Assembly: GCA_001599595.1 (NCBI GenBank)
Contig: BCHH01000008.1
Span: 254,828 to 318,827, forward strand
Origin: Beverwykella pulmonaria
Lineage: Eukaryota > Ascomycota > Dothideomycetes > Pleosporales > Melanommataceae
Direction: 5' to 3'
Length of the DNA: 64,000 bases
Both the position numbers and the translations under genes were made by a program. Of this stretch, positions 23,101 through 33,559 are shown in pieces. Under the pieces are notes generated by a model. The model ran no database searches. It had not been told where the DNA came from and was given only the letters and a program-made list of their open reading frames with translations. Position 1 is the first letter of the stretch. Each line of letters starts with the position of its first letter.

Positions 23101-24933
23101 GGATAGAAATTAGCAGGAGAACAAGCGTATCTCGCAATGTACTGACTGGTTGTATGTCCAAATTTAGGGTAGCACTTGGGGCAGTAGAACTTGTCAACGT
23201 CACGCACTTCCCTTTCACTCTTGAACCCCGCACACACAAAATGATACCATCCTTTGCAGCCGTCGCAGCTGATCCATTGCTCACCTTCTCCAATCAGAGT
23301 GAGTGAGTCGGACGAATGACAGCCAGCACAGACTGTGATTTGAATAGCGGGGTCGCTTTTCCGATTGCCAGGGTGACGGGCTATGCGCATGCTGGTTGTA
23401 CTAGTATCAGGGGGGACGGATTGAGATCGCATATATGTGAGGGAAAGGTCGAGGGTGGGGTGCCGAGTCGCGAATGCGTTCGAAAAAGAATAACGACGAG
23501 TTTGTACTGTTGGCTCGCGTGAAAGTGGTATATACGGCGAAGCGTGACGCGTAGCCTCATGGTGCACATCATTGTTTCTCTCTGCTGGGAGGCTTTGCGG
23601 CGAATGTAGCTGGTCGGGCATTCCAGAAGAAATGGTCGATGGCGTGCCTTTTGGCTTTGGCGTGGACTTTTTCCTTTTGCCGCCTACAATGCTAGTACGA
23701 GGCCCTCTAGGTTTGCCTTTCGGCCAGCCTTGATGCTTCTTAGGCTTCTTCTCTTCAGCGTCGGCCACTTTATCTGCGGCCTGGGGCAACGTAGCGCTCA
23801 AGGCCTCTTCCGGAGGAGTATGTGTTTGCGCAGCGGGTATAATCGGACTCTTCTCCAGCTCTCTGTGAGGTATTGGCTCAACTTCTGGCGCAGGCTTCAG
23901 GTGCACCGAGGGGTACGTCAGTTCAGAGCGTTGGAGGCCAGCGTACGGTGCTCGTAGATTCAGATTGCTGATCTCGGAGGGTTGTGCCGGTCTTCCCGGA
24001 TCTGCTTCAGAGTTAGCACATTGCAAACACGCACACAACAGCGTAGGGAAGTCGGGCCACGAGCCAAAAGATTCGACCGTGCTTGGACGGCGCTTTGTGA
24101 TAGACCCCGGAGCTCTTACCATCAAAGGCATGTGGGCCAGGCACGCCTGGCGGAGGGCTCCATCGTCGCCCGGTTGAGACCTTTGGCTGAATGGAGAATG
24201 AAGCGGTCACCGCGAAATCTAAAAGCAATTGCGCGTCGGAGAGCCTCTTGAGAGTGGAATCTTCATGGTACGGTATTGTAGGGCCATGATCCTGATACAT
24301 GCGGACGCCGTTATCTGCCATCTGTTCGACATTGTAGGACCATCGCGGAATATGGCTTGTAGACGGTCTCGACGATTGATGAGCGTACTGCGGAGAGGGC
24401 AAGTATTCGGAGCGCGCGCGTTTTGACGGCCGCTCGTCATAAGAGTATATGGCATCGTCGGGGTATGCATGTTTCGGCGCGCGTTGGTTTGGGGCTAGCA
24501 GTGGGATGGCGGTTGCGGGCGAGGGGAGACCGTGCGAGGGACGGCGTGAGGTGTCGAGAAAAGTAGGGCTTGCGTGTAGAGATGAGAGGGCAGCATTCGC
24601 AAGGTCGTCGATGGGCGAGCGAAGCGCGGGCGAGTGCTGGGGATTCTGGTGCGGAGGAGGAACAACGCGCAGCGGCGGACCGGACGCCACCGCAGGTGCC
24701 CCCAGATGCGGGAGGACGTATCCGGCGTTTCCATGTGCTGGCATATGATGTATGACTCTGCTGATGCCATTGCTGCCATGCTCCGCAATTTTGGCATTGC
24801 CGCCGGCGGGGTCTGCTATTGGGGGTACAGCAGGTCCCAGGATGGGCGAGAGCGGTTCGTAGGCGGGCGGCGGAGGTGTAGCAGCGCGCGGCGGAGCTTG
24901 CCTGAAGCGCGCCTTGAACGATGAGGTCCTCAT
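20169..24933 (-). CDS. JHD1: JHD1/KDM2-like histone demethylase with PHD finger and JmjC domain
   Basis: Removes methyl groups from histone H3 lysine 36 (family knowledge) using Fe(II) and 2-oxoglutarate in the nucleus. Exons 24933-24120, 24001-21075 and 21023-20169 give 1,531 residues; introns of 118 and 51 bp have GT-AG ends. Order of parts: Pro-rich disordered N-terminus; basic AT-hook-like stretch (GWPKGKPRGPR); PHD finger from C496 (CAGCHSSDS, CDGCKGWYH, CPKC); JmjC domain with iron ligands H810 and D812 (FHIDFGG) and H882 (GWIHAVW), and KGRKTFFF for 2-oxoglutarate. After the JmjC come two unusual half-motifs, C1147-X2-C-X6-C and C1240-X2-C-X6-C, then a long Ser/Pro-rich tail. The stop codon overlaps a GTAAGT sequence, so the 3' end could be longer. 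Identity is firm; the C-terminal exon boundary is the weakest part. Confidence 0.9.
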
Positions 24934-25937
24934 AACGATAATTGTAGGTGTGGCGCGCGATTTGAGGGGGTTCGCGCTGGGCGGAGATGCAGTCGCGGTG
25001 GTTGCGTCTCAGGACTGCTACGGGGCGGCAGCGCTTCGAGGGCAGGCGGTACAACTGGGCGTGAGAGGCTGCATGTCCTGACGGCTGGTCCGGCGCGCGC
25101 GCAGAGGAAACGATGTGGGAACGAGTGTGGTGTTGGGGGTGGTGGACGAACGAGTGGTGGGTCTGATGGAATGGTTGACTTCTCTTCCCCGCGACAGTGA
25201 CCGACGACGGCTGGACTGCGGAGCCCACCACAGCACCCAGAGACAGCGAGACAGCGAGACAGCGCGCAGCGGGCACAGCACGATGCGACGGTGGACAGGA
25301 CACGCTCTGCGGGGGAAGACTGGGGGTATGGCACTGAAGGGAGGAGCGTATGGAAGGAGCGGCTGTGGGAGGCGTGCACAGGCAGTGCTTGGGTGATGCC
25401 AAAGGTCCGACTCTGCTCTCAGTCTGGATGTCCTCAAGCCGCAACCCGCAGTCCGCAATCGATGATGGCAGGAGATGAGCATCGCAGTACAGCAGATGCA
25501 GTTCGTACGTCTTAGTCGCGGTGCTGCAATTGTGTTTAGAATAAAGACACAGATTCTATCTCACAGCTTCATGTTCGTGCTGTGACTGCTCATGTACTCT
25601 CCTTGGCACCTCCGAGTGAGCTCTTAAGCATCCGGCGCAAGCGCCCTTGTAACAGATACATTGAGGTTAAGCAGGAGCAGGTTGATCCTTTTGCAGGCAA
25701 GCTCAAATTGCTACAAATGTTCTTGCGCTGGCAGTTAATAATCATTACTCGGGACCTTGATGTCCATGCACTGTACTATCACGTGATTTAGCCAAGCTAT
25801 TTGTCCATCATCTCCGCTCCAACACCGACTTGGTCCTTTGACCACGTCCACCATCCCCACCCAACCCCCCACCCACGCCACCTCCAAGATTTATCTTCGG
25901 AAGCTCTTCTTTTCAGCCCCTCGACAGTCGCCAAAGT
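24934..25937. promoter_or_regulatory. Divergent promoter region, JHD1 / SF3b14
   Basis: About 1 kb between divergent starts. Long open frames on the minus strand run through it but look like GC-biased shadows and JHD1 leader sequence. An 8 bp unit GAGACAGC is repeated three times in tandem at 25240-25263. Confidence 0.45.
25240..25263 (+). repeat. Short tandem repeat (GAGACAGC)x3
   Basis: Three exact 8 bp units in the JHD1 upstream region. Confidence 0.8.
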
Positions 25938-26565
25938 ATGAGTCGCAGCGGAAAGCTTGCCCCAGAAGTGAATAGGTGAGTGGTACTTGGTCTTTGTAGT
26001 GCACGGTGCGCAGGAGCCCGCCGGTCGCCGCGACGAACCCACACGACCTCCGCTAACACATTCTTACTTTACAGAGCTCTATTCGTAAAGAACCTGAGGT
26101 TAGTCTGCCGCCGAATGTTACCTGTGATTGCCTTCTGACTCCGAGCACAGTTTCAACGTCACCCCAGAAGAACTCTTCGATCTCTTCGGCAAGTTCGGCC
26201 CTGTACGGTATGTCTCATCCTTGCACCAACCGCCCGTGCCGCCGTCTCCTACATCTTGAGTGCTAACGCGCCATAGCCAAATCCGCCAGGGCATTGCCAC
26301 CAACACCAAAGGCACCGCGTTCGTTGTCTATGAGGACGTAATGGATGCAAAGCAGGCTTGCGACAAGCTCAACGGCTTCAACTTTCAAAATCGCTATCTT
26401 GTCGGTATGATCATCATCTCACCAACAATGCGCCTGGGATCGCGACTGACACGTGCTCCGACAGTATTATACCACCAGCCTGACAAAATGGTAAAAGCAG
26501 CGAATGACCTTGCAGAGCGCCAGCAGAATCTAGAAAACCTCAAACGACAACACGGGATCGATTAG
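25938..26565 (+). CDS. SF3B6: Splicing factor SF3b14/p14 (SF3B6), U2 snRNP subunit
   Basis: RRM protein of the SF3b complex that contacts the branch-point adenosine. Five exons, 25938-25975, 26075-26098, 26151-26207, 26277-26404 and 26465-26565, give 115 residues, close to the size of fungal homologues. Exon 2 is a 24 nt microexon. Introns of 99, 52, 69 and 60 bp all have GT-AG ends. The RRM motifs are clear: RNP2 LFVKNLSFN (rebuilt across the microexon), ELFDLFGKFGPVRQIRQG, RNP1-like KGTAFVVYED and DKLNGFNFQNRYLVVLYHQ. It ends QHGID at a TAG, after which the same frame stays open for 82 codons without Met at its start. Divergent from JHD1. Confidence 0.95.
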
Positions 26566-28445
26566 CATGAGGCGAGGCTCACGGAGAAGGACAAGATGCG
26601 GGAGAGGATTAATGTCAAATCTCATGTGGGCCTCACAAGCGTACAACCACCCAACACCTCGAGCGGTGGGACACGTACCCCGACAGCGAGCTCGACTATG
26701 ACGGAGAAGCCAAAGGCAACCTCCACCTCCAAGGCATGCCGGAATTGTGGCTGGCGGAGCCTGAAGACAACTTGGAAACGATTACTAAGACTGGCGTTGA
26801 AGAGGTCATGAGACTATGAAAGATTGTGACGGATTGGTGGTATTTCATCACCACATTGCTTGGGGTTTTTATAGGTTGGAAGGCTTTCAAGGGCGAAATG
26901 CCTGATTCGGATTATGGATTCATTCGAGCTTTACCCACTCTTACACTGACACAGTAAGACCTGGCTACAGTCGATGGTTCCGCACCCAATTTCATCACGT
27001 TTGTTTCTGGACAAGACCAGGATCCTGATATTGTGTTGTCAATCCCACCCGCATGAAGTCTCACCAAGGTTCCTCCATGTACAGTGACTGGCTGGTTCAA
27101 AACTCCAAGGAACTGTCTACGATCATCTCCGATGCGTTACTACATATTCATGTTCGGCCGCATAAAGACATCCTGTGACTGTGACACAAAAGACATTGAA
27201 GCACTGGTTCGCCATATGAGTTCTCGGTCTGCCATTTGTCAAACGAGTGTGCATTGGCATTGATTATATCAACTGCAAGCTGTAGGTCTGGACATAATCG
27301 GTCAATAACGGGGAACGGACAAAAACTGTGCGAACCTAAAGTATCGTTAAGGTAATTTCTACATCACATTCCTAATGAACTAGCAGAATCTTCAAACAAA
27401 AGATCCTCCAGCGTCGAGTAACAGATTTCGCATACCTCCAAACCTTCAACTAGATACAAAGCGTGTTAAGTGACCTGCACTCATGCGAGCAACTTGATCG
27501 TCTTCAAGCTCACCTTCGCCACCAGGGCCCATGAATCCTATACCGCGGCGCGGGAATCTCATTATCCCCAGACATGGAGGCTGCTAGTTATGATAGCTCT
27601 GCTGTGTCCCTTTTATTTCTACAGCAAATTTAGTCACGGTACTTACAATATGATTTTGGTGGTCTTTCGGTTCTGGTTCTGGTTCTGGTTCTAGCCGTGC
27701 TGATTTAACGTCTATGTTCCTGGTGCAAGGCTGGCTAGGGCAGACACAGTGTGCAACACTCAAACCTCTACATACGGTTGCCCCAGAGCTTTTATGGACA
27801 GCGCCTCTCCATAGCATTGGCTTCGTGCATTCAAGTCTATTTTTATTATGAAGAGCGCGTGAGATTGTGAATTGTGCCCACGCATTCAAACAGTTTCTTC
27901 TTCTTAGAAGATGTGAATAGTTTGATCTTGAACTTGTGCATAAAAATTCATTCCACGTGCTAGGAAATGAGGCATCTTGTATGCTGAGAGCCTTGAATAG
28001 GGAGAAAGTCGTGAGTTGGTGATCCAAGGTGACCAAACAGCCTAGACGGATCGAGTCCTACGATAGTGAACCACGGACAAGATATCTTGAGAACGAGATA
28101 CTTAAGGGCTGTGAAGGAATGCAGAGCTGTATTTTATCACGATAGGATGTAAGGTCTGGAAAACAGCTATAGATAGATATATGGAGGCGCTAGATTTGGT
28201 TCTGAGCCACGTGGGTCCGTGACCGCGCTAAAGCTGTTTCCGGAAACAGCGATGTGCGACAAGAAAACAACAAGCTCACCAAGTCTACACTCGCGCTTGG
28301 TCGCCTTTCACGCGTAATGACAGGACTACCAAAGTAATACGCCTTTCCCCGCTCAATTCTTCACCCGACCTTCGCCCTCTCTGGCCGCCATTCGCGGTAC
28401 CGAACAGACAACAACGAACAGCTGCCCGCAGCTAACCAGTCCACC
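26566..28445. other. Gene-poor stretch with possible gene relic
   Basis: Nearly 1.9 kb without a confident gene. Between about 26614 and 27052 one frame is open apart from TGA at 26817-26819 and TAA at 26955, and its middle part encodes a hydrophobic run (WWYFITTLLGVFIGW) that resembles a membrane segment; it may be a decayed gene or a small gene with introns I could not place. A hexanucleotide repeat lies at 27669-27692. The last few hundred bases hold the MAD1 promoter. Confidence 0.35.
27669..27692 (+). repeat. Microsatellite (GGTTCT)x4
   Basis: Four exact 6 bp units in non-coding sequence. Confidence 0.9.
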
Positions 28446-30596
28446 ATGGCGGCTTCACGGAACCAGAACCAGCCGACCTTCAACATTTACGGCGATGAAG
28501 ATTCTTCCCCCCCAAAAGTGCGCGAGCCGTTGCGCGAGACCTTCCGGGCCACTCTCCGCGCTTCACAGACAGCCCCGCACACCGTCGTGCCAGGCGACCA
28601 CATCAACGAAGACCTTCGAGCACAGATAAACACCCTCCGATATGAATTAGAAGCGGCGAAACAGGAGAAAGAATTGATGAACATAGAGTTACAGGGGAAG
28701 ATACGAGAGGCGCAGTCAAAGGCAGACGCAGATTTCAAAAAGGCACAACAAGCAGAGTCGTCAAGCACACTGATAACAAAGAAATATGAATCGCTGCAGC
28801 GAGAGATGACCGACACGCTGACAAAGTCTGCAAATGAGCGACAGGACCTTGAACGACGATTGCGCACATCCCAAGAGAAGGCTCAGCAGCTGCAGGAGGA
28901 CGCTGACGAGGCGAGAGAGGAGCTGGCAGCGTCGCAAAGGGAAAGCGAACACAAGTACAAGACGCTTCAGGCAGAGCACAAGTCGTTGAAGGACTCTTTT
29001 GATGAGCTCAGGGCGGACCTTGAAGCCAAGGTGAACACTCTGCAATCGGCGCAGAGGAAGCTGTCACAGAAAGAAACCGAAGTTGGGGAACTGGAAAGTG
29101 AAGTCTTACGACTGAAAGCCATCACCGGAGACGCAGAGACTTTGACTGTCATCAAGAGAGAGCTATCAGAACAGGTGGCGCACATAAAGAAGTTGGAAAC
29201 ATTGACCCGCGAACAGAATGCGGAGCTCAAACAGTATCGGAAACAGCACAAGGCCATTGAGCTTGTCGAGGAGGAGAAGAGGGTACTGGAGTCGAAGGTG
29301 CGCATGATGGATGATCTGCGGAGATCGCTGAGCGAGGCGCAAGTTAGAAAACAGGCGTTGGAGGAGGAGAGAGACTCATGGACGTCGTATTTGGAGAACG
29401 AAGCTGAATCCCAGGACGGCATCCAATTCAAGACTCCCGAAGACCTGGCACGCGCCTTTATTCGGGAACGGTTGGAGAAGACTGAACTACTGAACCGATT
29501 GGGCGAGATCAAACCAGAGCTCTCGGTCAAAGAAACGAATATCCTCGCCCTCGAAGACGAGAGGGCAAAACTTCAAGCAGAGATCCAACAACTGAAGACG
29601 GCGGGTAGCACCGCACCAAACGCCAACGAAGCAAAGGCCCGCGCTCGATTGGAAAGGCAGAAAACACTGGCTACGAAGGAGGTCGAGTTCCTTCGTGCCC
29701 AAGTCAAAGCCTTCGACGAAGAAGAGCGCGAGATGCAGCCCGAAGCCTACGACGCAGCTCGAGCGTCCCGCGTCAGAGAACTCGAAGATCTGGTCGACGA
29801 GTACCGCAAAGAAATCGACACTCTCCAACAAGAGCTCAACGCCTTGGACAAGTCCTCAGCCGGCGCCGGCGCCGCCGGCCAAAAGCGACCTCTTGATACT
29901 GAGGAAGCAGATGAACGAGTCGGCGAACTGCGACGCAAGAACAGACAGCTGCAGGACGAGAGCACGGAGCTGCACAAACGCATCAAGCTCTTGGAAACCG
30001 AGTATAAGGCCCAACACGCCCAACTCAAGAAAATGAAAGAATCCTCCCGAACGCGCGTCCTAGAGCTCAAATCCAATCCCACTGCCGACGCTGAAGCTCT
30101 CAAACTGAGCACCGTCCGCACCCTTCGCGAAGCCAACGCCGAACTCCTTGCACGACTCGAAGGCGCCAACCCATCCCTCAACTCCGTCCCCCTCGCTACC
30201 CTCACGGCCGCACAAGACGAACTCGCCGAGCTCACGCACACTGTCGCTGAGCGCGAAAAACGCATCAAGCGCCTCAAGCAGATCTGGACCGCGAAATCCC
30301 TCGAGTTTCGCGAAGCTGTTGCCTCCATCTTGGGTTGGAAATTGGACTTCATGCCCAATGGCCGAGTGCGGGTCACGAGTATGTTCTACCCAGGGGATCA
30401 AGAATCTGGGGAGAATAGCATCGTGTTTGACGGGGAGAATGGAACGATGAAGGTGTCTGGGGGGGAGCAGAGTGCGTTTGCGAACGAGATTCGGGATACC
30501 ATTACGTTTTGGGTAGAAGAGAGGAAGGAGATCCCGTGCTTTTTGGCGGCGATGACGCTTGAGTTTTGGGAAAAGAGTACCAGGGCGGTGAGGTAG
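28446..30596 (+). CDS. MAD1: Spindle assembly checkpoint protein Mad1
   Basis: A single-exon gene of 716 residues; the start has a strong context (CCACCATGG). Mad1 recruits Mad2 to unattached kinetochores and templates its conversion to the active form. After a short disordered N-terminus the protein is coiled coil from about residue 55 to 610. A Mad2-interaction motif of the usual type, RVLELKSNPT, lies near residues 535-545. The RLK motif needed for Bub1 and kinetochore binding (KRIKRLKQIW) sits near residue 605, and the C-terminal RWD-like domain follows (GWKLDFMPNGRVRVTSMF to LEFWEKSTRAVR). All functional parts are present, so the protein is probably intact. Confidence 0.96.
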   Translation: MAASRNQNQPTFNIYGDEDSSPPKVREPLRETFRATLRASQTAPHTVVPGDHINEDLRAQINTLRYELEAAKQEKELMNIELQGKIREAQSKADADFKKAQQAESSSTLITKKYESLQREMTDTLTKSANERQDLERRLRTSQEKAQQLQEDADEAREELAASQRESEHKYKTLQAEHKSLKDSFDELRADLEAKVNTLQSAQRKLSQKETEVGELESEVLRLKAITGDAETLTVIKRELSEQVAHIKKLETLTREQNAELKQYRKQHKAIELVEEEKRVLESKVRMMDDLRRSLSEAQVRKQALEEERDSWTSYLENEAESQDGIQFKTPEDLARAFIRERLEKTELLNRLGEIKPELSVKETNILALEDERAKLQAEIQQLKTAGSTAPNANEAKARARLERQKTLATKEVEFLRAQVKAFDEEEREMQPEAYDAARASRVRELEDLVDEYRKEIDTLQQELNALDKSSAGAGAAGQKRPLDTEEADERVGELRRKNRQLQDESTELHKRIKLLETEYKAQHAQLKKMKESSRTRVLELKSNPTADAEALKLSTVRTLREANAELLARLEGANPSLNSVPLATLTAAQDELAELTHTVAEREKRIKRLKQIWTAKSLEFREAVASILGWKLDFMPNGRVRVTSMFYPGDQESGENSIVFDGENGTMKVSGGEQSAFANEIRDTITFWVEERKEIPCFLAAMTLEFWEKSTRAVR

Positions 30597-31044
30597 AGCG
30601 AAGCACCAAAGCTGGAGCTGTGTAATGGTTCATCGTGTCAGCGTATTGGCTACAGGTGCATGACGTTACAGGCGCAACGTCGGCTAGAGAGGATGATTCC
30701 TTGGACATGGACTGATCATCGGTTGGTGCTGCACTGTACATATGAGCGAAAGATTTCTCGAATTTAGTTTCCACATTCAGGGAGTGCACAGAAACACGCA
30801 ACACGAACATGTGAATCTCAACAACAATGTACTCCCGGCGCGCAAGCAACGTGCGTGTATCATAGAACATGCGAAGTACCCACACCGATTCTGTGTGATG
30901 AATTCAATTGGGAATGGTAGGTAGACCTGTGGGAAAAACCAAACAATCTCAAGGTGAAGAAGGTAGATATAGACTTCGGTATCATCTGTCTTCTTCAGAT
31001 AATTCAGCAACATGAAGCTTCTCCATGTCCGCTCCACAACTACG
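30597..31044. other. Intergenic, convergent 3' regions of MAD1 and PPM1
   Basis: 448 bp with no supported gene; expected 3' UTRs of both genes. Confidence 0.45.
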
Positions 31045-32220
31045 TCAGCCACCCTCCTGCTCCCTAACATCGACCCAGGCTCTCGAAAACACGCCGTCTC
31101 CACCGTCTCTCCAACCCCACGCCACACAATAGTGCTTCAACAGCAAGTCCAGCTCCTCGTGCTCATCCAGCATCTCTAGCCCCGCAACCCTCTCCTTCTC
31201 CTCCTCGGATACCCACTCTCGCCATATGAACAGCGTATCCGCCGCCCTGACCCCGTCGCTGAATCCATAGTTCTTTAGCCGTTGCCGCTGGTCTCTTAGT
31301 TCAGGATACGCAAGTAGCGTCGGGAGATGTATGTTTCGGGTTGAGAGATTGGATATCATGGTGCGGCCGAACGCGTCGTTAGGGAGGATAGGCTCGTACA
31401 GAACAAGGGCGACGGGGGTCGGAGGGGGTACGTAGTGTCTGAGGAACGTGGTGAGGATGGTGGATACAACGGGGGCTTGTAGGTATACGAGACACATCTC
31501 GGAAAGGATTAGGGTTGGGGTCGAACGGTCTAGGTTCGGTATTGTAGGTGGAGGCATCTCAGAGGGCCCGGCAAGGGAGCGGAGGTCAAGCGCGTGGACG
31601 TTGTAGGTCGAAGAGTGGTATGTTGTTGCAGCTGGGTCCAGAGACAACGGGTTAGGAGGCGACTTGGAGGTTAGTTTTGTATGCAGTTGAGCATGTCGCT
31701 GGAGGCTGATGAGCTTCGCTGCCGTGTTGGCGGGGAAGTCGATTTCATGGTATATGAGTTGCGCATCTGGGTACTGGTCGCGCAGACGAAAGTAGCGGGT
31801 ATCCGTTCCTGCGCCTAGAGATACTATCTGTTTAGGAGCTCCAGGATCAGTAGAGAGGAATTGGTCAACAAGGTGATCGATGGCGGAGGTGCGAACGTAG
31901 GTTCCTAAGATGTCTTAGAACATCGTCTTAGCTCTCTAAAGCTGCAATCCTTTACCTCGATTCAGTAGAGGCAGCCGGCGCGCCGAGGGCTGTGTTGCAA
32001 ATAGCTTGGCGTACGGGTCGTGAAGATAACCCAGCTCCACGCAGCTCACCCGGGAGCCGGCAGCATCTTGGTCGGTGCCCCGAACAGCATTGTCCCCGAG
32101 GGCTGCACTGTCCTCGGCTGCGGGGCCTGGGAAGCCTCTACCGCGTCCTCTGCCGTGTGATGGCCCTCCGCGGCGACTAGAGAGGAGGGTTTTGAGGTTG
32201 GGTATTCCTTGGGCGGCCAT
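31045..32220 (-). CDS. PPM1: Leucine carboxyl methyltransferase 1 (PP2A methyltransferase)
   Basis: Methylates the C-terminal leucine carboxylate of the PP2A catalytic subunit using S-adenosylmethionine, controlling assembly of PP2A holoenzymes in the cytosol. Exons 32220-31956 and 31904-31045 with a 51 bp GT-AG intron give 374 residues. The family signatures are present: GTDQDAAGSRVSCVELGYLHDP near residue 50, LNRGTYVRTSAIDHLV rebuilt across the intron, SAM-binding VSLGAGTDTRYFRL, and the acidic YHEIDFP. The N-terminal GRGRGRG stretch is not conserved. Start chosen at 32220, the first Met before a conserved-looking leader. It diverges from RPB5 over 210 bp. Confidence 0.94.
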
Positions 32221-32430
32221 GATGGTGTGATGAGGGGAGCTTTGGTGTTGAGCTTTAGCGGGGTGGGTCCGTGCTGCTCTAGTGTCGATCTGCATGCCAA
32301 GAACCTAACGCTCGTGGGCCGGGATTTTATGGAGATTTCTTTGAAGCTTCTCTTGACAGCGACACTCTCCCTCTTCGTCTCGCCCACCCCACTCCACACC
32401 CCCCAGCACGCACTTCCAGCCATCGCAAGC
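32221..32430. promoter_or_regulatory. Compact divergent promoter, PPM1 / RPB5
   Basis: Only 210 bp separate the two divergent start codons, so the genes must share regulatory DNA or overlap in their 5' UTRs. No particular motif stands out. Confidence 0.6.
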
Positions 32431-33246
32431 ATGGACGGCGAATCATACAGCCCCTCTCTGATCCGCATGTGGCGCGTCTGGCGCACGACGAAAGAAATGT
32501 GCTTCGATCGGGTTCGTTGTCCGCAGGCGCATTCGCCTTCTCGCGCTGACCGGGCTGTGTAGGGCTACGACATCGACGAGGACGACATGAAGATGACGCT
32601 CTCCGAATTTGCACACAAATACATGCGGGAGGATGGAGAGCCAGAGTGCGCACCCCCAGGTTGCCCTGCGCATCCGAAGACAAGGCGAGACTGACTCTTA
32701 TGCAGCCGCTCAAAGATCCACTTCTCTGCTATACCGACCGAGGAAATGCTGAAGAAATACACGCTTCCCCCGACCGCCAAGGACCCCAACCCCACGCCCC
32801 AAATCGGGACCATCTGGATCGAATTCAACGCCGACGAGAACGTCGGGCTGAAGCAGCTGCGCGACTACATGCAGCATCTTGTAACCGGCTCCTACTACTC
32901 GGGCGTCATGGTCTGCACCAAGGCGATGACGGGTATGGCGCTTCGCCTGCTGCGCGGGTCGTCGTCGCTCGAGGAAGGTCCCAAGGGCGGCGTCGAGGTC
33001 TTTGTGGAGCAGGACTTGCTGGTCAACATCACAAAGCACGATCTCGTGCCGAAACACGTGCTTCTGAGCAGAGAGGAGAAGGACCAGCTACTGAAGCGAT
33101 ATCGATTGAAGGAGACGCAGCTCCCTCGAATCCAAGTCACAGATCCCGTCGCCAAATATCTCGGGCTAAGGCGAGGACAGGTGGTGAAGATTATCCGGCA
33201 GTCGGAGACGGCAGGCAGATACGCAAGCTACCGGTGGGCGATTTGA
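32431..33246 (+). CDS. RPB5: RNA polymerase I/II/III shared subunit RPABC1 (Rpb5)
   Basis: Common subunit of the three nuclear RNA polymerases, in the jaw region that contacts downstream DNA. Exons 32431-32511, 32563-32645 and 32706-33246 give 234 residues. The donors are less standard (GTTCGT and GTGCGC) but the joins rebuild conserved runs (CFDRGYDI and EPDRSKIHFSAIPTEEM). The N-terminal jaw domain and the C-terminal assembly domain are both clear, the latter with HDLVPKHVLLSREEK, LPRIQVTDPVAKYLGLRRGQVVKI and the end RYASYRWAI. Length is slightly above yeast Rpb5 (215). Intact. Confidence 0.96.
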
Positions 33247-33559
33247 GGTTTCCTTGCATACGGCGTTTGGCGATAGGTGATAGCCCCTGCTGGAAGGTAC
33301 AGTAGGGCGGCGCAGGGCTTGATCAATCCTTCTGACTGGTAGCTAAAATCAACTGCTTGTCCGCCGACGTTGGCGCCAGCAGCATTCCATGTATCAAAAT
33401 GGCTCGCTTCTTGGTTTGCATTTGTATACTATACTTTCATATCAACACTTCCGCGTCGAACTCGTACATCGCTCACGCCAATTCCGGCAGAGGGCACAAG
33501 GATGACTAAATTCCCCTATATCTACCAGTCTGTAGGATACCCACCTTGCACGCCCCACC
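33247..33559. other. Intergenic, convergent 3' regions of RPB5 and CoA ligase
   Basis: 313 bp with no supported gene. Confidence 0.45.

Noticed and set aside
25240..25263. Short tandem repeats as a possible CRISPR-like array
   Set aside because: The units are 8 bp and directly abutting with no spacers, and the genome is eukaryotic.
24437..25444. Minus-strand 335-codon open frame across the JHD1 start
   Set aside because: It runs in a different frame through conserved JHD1 exon 1, has no domain and a composition typical of GC-rich shadow frames.
27584..28036. Minus-strand 150-codon frame with an EPEPEPEP run
   Set aside because: The EP run comes only from the (GGTTCT)n microsatellite and nothing else looks coding.
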